64,000 bases of DNA, from NCBI RefSeq assembly GCF_042434745.1, contig NZ_JBHLSS010000127.1. One strand, written 5' to 3'. The stretch's first letter is position 1; every line of letters starts with the position of its first letter. Position numbers and translations under genes: made by a program. Under the pieces are notes generated by a model, which searched no databases, was not told where the DNA came from, and saw nothing but the letters and a program-made list of their open reading frames with translations. This document shows positions 61,287 to 64,000 of the stretch, one piece after another. This DNA is from Azotobacter paspali. GTDB lineage: Bacteria; Pseudomonadota; Gammaproteobacteria; Pseudomonadales; Pseudomonadaceae.

Positions 61287-62234
61287 ATGAAACCGATCTT
61301 CAAATGGACCGCTCTGGCCCTCGCCGCCTGCCTGCCGCTGTCCGCTCATGCCCACCGCGTCTGGATGCTGCCTTCCGCCACCGTGCTGTCCGGAGAAGAC
61401 CCCTGGATCACCGTGGACGCCGCGGTATCCAACAACCTGTTCTATTTCGACCACTTTCCGCTGCAACTGGAAGGCATCGGCAAACCGCAACTGCCGCCGC
61501 CCGCTCCAGCGCCGCAGGGCGGCCCCGACGGCAAGCTCGCCGCGCAGGCCGGCCAGCCCGGCGGCCCGGATGCTCCTGGTGGCCAGCCGCCGATGCGCCG
61601 CCCGCCCAACAAACTGCTGGTGCTGGCCCCCGACGGCAGCGAGGTGAAACCCGAGAACGGCAATCGCGGCCGCTACCGCAGCACGTTCGATGTGCACCTG
61701 ACCCAGAAGGGCACCTATAAACTGGCGGTGGCCAACAGCGGCCTGATGGCCTCCTGGAAAGAGAACGGCCAGCCGCGCCGCTGGATGGGCAAGGCCGAGG
61801 ATCTGGACAAGGATGTACCGGCCAAGGCCGAGGATCTGAAGGTGGTGCAGATCAGCAACCGCATGGAGGTCTTCGTCACCTCCGGCAACCCCACCGATAC
61901 CGTGCTCAAGCCCACCAACCAGGGGCTGGAGCTGGTGCCGGTCACCCATCCCAACGACCTGGTTTCCGGCGAGGCCGCCGAATTCGGTTTCCTGCTCGAC
62001 GGCAAGCCGGCCAAGGACCTGGAGATCACCCTGATCCCCGGCGGCAGCCGCTATCGCGACGAAACCGGCGAGATCAAGGCGAAGACCGACGCTCAAGGCA
62101 AGGTCAGTATCACCTGGCCGAGCGCCGGCATGTATTGGCTGGAGGCCGAGTTGAGCAGTACGGAAGGCGTCGCCAAGCCGGTCACCGAGCGACGTGCGGT
62201 GTACAGTGCGACCCTGGAAGTGCTGACCCCCTAA
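61287..62234 (+). CDS. DUF4198 periplasmic protein
   Basis: 315 residues. The signal peptide ends ...PLSAHA, giving a mature start near HRVWMLPSATVLSG, the histidine-first arrangement typical of DUF4198, a family linked to nickel/cobalt and other metal uptake. A Pro/Gly/Gln-rich linker (about residues 68-112) splits the domain. AAGGA at 61275-61279 supports the ATG at 61287. Third gene of the cluster; probably a metal-binding periplasmic partner. Confidence 0.85.
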   Translation: MKPIFKWTALALAACLPLSAHAHRVWMLPSATVLSGEDPWITVDAAVSNNLFYFDHFPLQLEGIGKPQLPPPAPAPQGGPDGKLAAQAGQPGGPDAPGGQPPMRRPPNKLLVLAPDGSEVKPENGNRGRYRSTFDVHLTQKGTYKLAVANSGLMASWKENGQPRRWMGKAEDLDKDVPAKAEDLKVVQISNRMEVFVTSGNPTDTVLKPTNQGLELVPVTHPNDLVSGEAAEFGFLLDGKPAKDLEITLIPGGSRYRDETGEIKAKTDAQGKVSITWPSAGMYWLEAELSSTEGVAKPVTERRAVYSATLEVLTP

Positions 62235-62326
62235 GCGGTCCGCGACAGCCGGTAGGGTGGACGGGCCGGCGGCATCGTCCACCTCATGGGGAGCGGGGAG
62301 GACGCCAAGTCCTTGCTCGCGACGTC

Positions 62327-63904
62327 TTGCCGCCGTCGCCTCATGCCGCGGAGCCCACGACCCTGAAGCCGTTCCTTCTCCTCGTCGGCCTGGCGCTCGT
62401 CGCCCTGCTGCCGTGGCTGCAACCTTCCCGCGAGCTTTCCGCCCTGCTGGCCGTCCTCGCCTGGCTAGGCGTCTGCCTGCACGGCTGGCGACAATGGCGG
62501 GCCGGGCGCGATGACACCCGCCCCGGCGACGGCCTGCCGGTCGCCTATGCCAGCCAGGGCGGTCAGGCGCGGGCCATCGCCGAGCGCAGCGCCGCCCAAC
62601 TGCGCGACGCCGGCCTGCCTGCCCAGGCCCTGCCGCTGGAGGCGCTTGACCTGCGAGGGCTGGCGCAACCGATGCGCCTGCTGCTGGTGGCTAGCACCTA
62701 TGGCGACGGCGAAGCACCCGACCACGCGGAGCGCTTCGAGCGCCGGCTGTCCGGCGAACGTCCCGACCTGCGCGCGCTGGAATATGCCGTGCTGGGCCTC
62801 GGCGATCGCCGGCATGCGCATTTCTGCGCCTTCGCCCAGCGCCTCGACCGGCGCCTGCGTGAGTTAGGCGCCACGCCGCTGTTCGACCGCCTGGAGGCCG
62901 ACCGCGCCGACCCGGCGGTGTTGCGCCGCTGGCAGCGGCAGCTCGGCCAACTCGCCGGCGATACCCGCTTCGACGACTGGCAGGAAGTCGACTATCAGCC
63001 CTGGACATTGATCCGGCGCCAGTGCCTCAACCCCGGCAGCCAGGGCGCGCCGGTGTTCCACCTGCACCTGGTCCCGAACGACAGCGCCGCCGACTGGCGG
63101 GCCGGCGACATCGCCGAGGTAGGTCCGTGCCTGCCAGCCGAACGAGTCGCCGTCCTACTCGAACGCCTCGGCCTGGACGGCGGAGAATTCCAGAGCGACA
63201 GCCGCCCGCTGACCTGGCACCTGGCTCGCCGCCAGTTGCCGGAGGATGCCCGCGAACTGGCCGGGCTGTCCGCCGCGGAACTGCTGGAGCGGCTGCCACG
63301 ACTGCCGCACCGCGAATACTCCATCGCCTCGCTGCCCGGCGACGGCCGTCTCGAACTGCTGGTACGGCAGATGCGGCACCCCGACGGCCGCCTCGGCCTC
63401 GGCTCCGGCTGGCTGTGCCACCATGCTTCCCCCGGCACGACCATCGATCTGCGCGTGCGCGCCAACCCCGGCTTCCGTCTGCCCGCCGATGGCGGTCCGC
63501 TGATCCTGATCGGCAACGGCACCGGCCTGGCCAGCCTGCGTGCCCATCTGCGCGAACGCGAGCGTCTGGGCCGGCACGGCCACTGGCTGCTGTACGGCGA
63601 ACGTAACGCCGCCCACGACCGTTTCTTCGCCGAGGAACTGGAGGTCTGGCGGCACGACGGCCATCTGGCGCGCCTGGACCTGGCCTTCTCCCGCGACCAG
63701 GCCACACCGGTCTATGTCCAGCACCTGCTGCGCGAGGCCGCCGACGAGTTGCGCGCCTGGCTGGCTCATGGCGCCAGCCTGCTGGTCTGCGGCAGCCTGC
63801 AGGGCATGGGCAGCGAGGTCGACGCCCTGCTCCACGGCCTGCTCGGCGGTGCCGAGGTAAAACGCCTGCGCGAGGCCGGACGTTACCGCCGCGACCTTTA
63901 CTGA
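62327..63904 (+). CDS. membrane-anchored flavodoxin/NADPH-dependent reductase
   Basis: About 513-525 residues: one or two N-terminal membrane helices (KPFLLLVGLALVALLPWL), flavodoxin domain (YASQGGQARAIAERSAA; STYGDGEAPDHA), FAD site REYSIASLPGDG and NADPH site LILIGNGTGLASL, ending GRYRRDLY. Motif for motif it matches the C-terminal half of PiuB at 53538-55898. The start is unsure: no ATG or GTG fits. TTG at 62327 is the nearest accepted start, but CGGAG at 62349-62353 is spaced for a CTG at 62363. Confidence 0.85.
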   Translation: MPPSPHAAEPTTLKPFLLLVGLALVALLPWLQPSRELSALLAVLAWLGVCLHGWRQWRAGRDDTRPGDGLPVAYASQGGQARAIAERSAAQLRDAGLPAQALPLEALDLRGLAQPMRLLLVASTYGDGEAPDHAERFERRLSGERPDLRALEYAVLGLGDRRHAHFCAFAQRLDRRLRELGATPLFDRLEADRADPAVLRRWQRQLGQLAGDTRFDDWQEVDYQPWTLIRRQCLNPGSQGAPVFHLHLVPNDSAADWRAGDIAEVGPCLPAERVAVLLERLGLDGGEFQSDSRPLTWHLARRQLPEDARELAGLSAAELLERLPRLPHREYSIASLPGDGRLELLVRQMRHPDGRLGLGSGWLCHHASPGTTIDLRVRANPGFRLPADGGPLILIGNGTGLASLRAHLRERERLGRHGHWLLYGERNAAHDRFFAEELEVWRHDGHLARLDLAFSRDQATPVYVQHLLREAADELRAWLAHGASLLVCGSLQGMGSEVDALLHGLLGGAEVKRLREAGRYRRDLY

Positions 63905-63977
63905 CCCGGTGCTCGGCAAGCCTCGCCCTTCAGGGCGGTGAAGGATAGCGCGGACGGCGTAGCCGTCCTTGGGTCAG
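63901..63977 (+). ncRNA. branched inverted-repeat structure after the flavoreductase
   Basis: Three nested perfect stems: outer CTGACCC (63901-63907) with GGGTCAG (63971-63977); inner CGCCC-TTCA-GGGCG (63924-63937); inner GGACGGC-GTA-GCCGTCC (63952-63968). The outer arm includes the reductase stop codon. No T-run, so it is not a simple terminator. The CCTCGCCCTTCAGGGCGG hairpin resembles ends of IS200/IS605-type elements, but no transposase or tnpB is present in the window. Confidence 0.4.
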
Positions 63978-64000
63978 TGCGGCGTCTGCTGCTGTTCGAT

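Noticed and set aside
63905..64000. A complete IS200/IS605 element at the right edge
   Set aside because: Only a hairpin similar to such ends is visible; no tnpA or tnpB lies in the window, so only the fold is reported.

Overview
The window is a high-GC chromosomal segment of a gammaproteobacterium of the family Pseudomonadaceae. The gene order nif3-algW-his-murA-mla-kds-lpt-rpoN-ptsN-rapZ-ptsO-pmbA-tldD-yhdP-rng-maf-mre-gat, then roxSR, a dpp operon and piuABC, matches the conserved backbone I know from Pseudomonas. The repeat at 50496-51060 resembles repeats I associate with Azotobacter and related pseudomonads, so an Azotobacter-like organism is plausible, but species cannot be fixed from sequence alone. 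No rRNA, tRNA, CRISPR array or complete insertion sequence was seen.

Layout. 1-1138: 3'-truncated alpha/beta hydrolase and ZapG. 1346-4177: sulfate activation (cysD, cysNC). 4303-6323: Nif3-like protein and the AlgW periplasmic protease. 6363-14400 (minus strand): mlaFEDCB-ibaG-murA-hisG-hisD-hisC, i.e. outer-membrane lipid transport, peptidoglycan precursor and histidine synthesis. 14625-21767 (plus): kdsD-kdsC-lptC-lptA-lptB-rpoN-hpf-ptsN-rapZ-ptsO, i.e. LPS core sugar and LPS export followed by sigma-54 and the nitrogen phosphotransferase system. 21825-34752: pmbA/tldD peptidase pair, yjgA, a nitrilase-family amidase, yhdP, rng, maf and mreBCD. 34959-38252: gatCAB. 38306-42790: RlpA-like protein, CaCA exchanger, AEC transporter, an AT-rich methyltransferase island and the redox regulators roxSR. 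44221-50426: SIMPL protein plus a dipeptide/oligopeptide ABC importer. 50496-51060: a 565-bp element with terminal inverted repeats. 51126-53469: 5-oxoprolinase pxpABC. 53538-63904: iron/metal-uptake genes (PiuB-like reductase, TonB receptor PiuA, dioxygenase PiuC, Sel1 protein) followed by a PepSY / DUF2271 / DUF4198 / flavoreductase cluster.

Most of the window is ordinary core genome. The parts that depart from it are: (i) the AT-rich methyltransferase at 40880-42135, which is frameshifted, carries an apparently foreign C-terminal tail and is flanked by imperfect direct repeats; (ii) the 565-bp repeat; (iii) the four-gene PepSY-DUF2271-DUF4198-flavoreductase cluster, which looks like a split and elaborated relative of the neighbouring fused PiuB and is the best candidate for an under-described metal-uptake/reduction system; (iv) a branched fold of nested inverted repeats right after that cluster (63901-63977); (v) a degenerate APS-kinase domain in CysNC; and (vi) two genes (mreC and the last flavoreductase) whose best ribosome-binding sites point at non-standard start codons.
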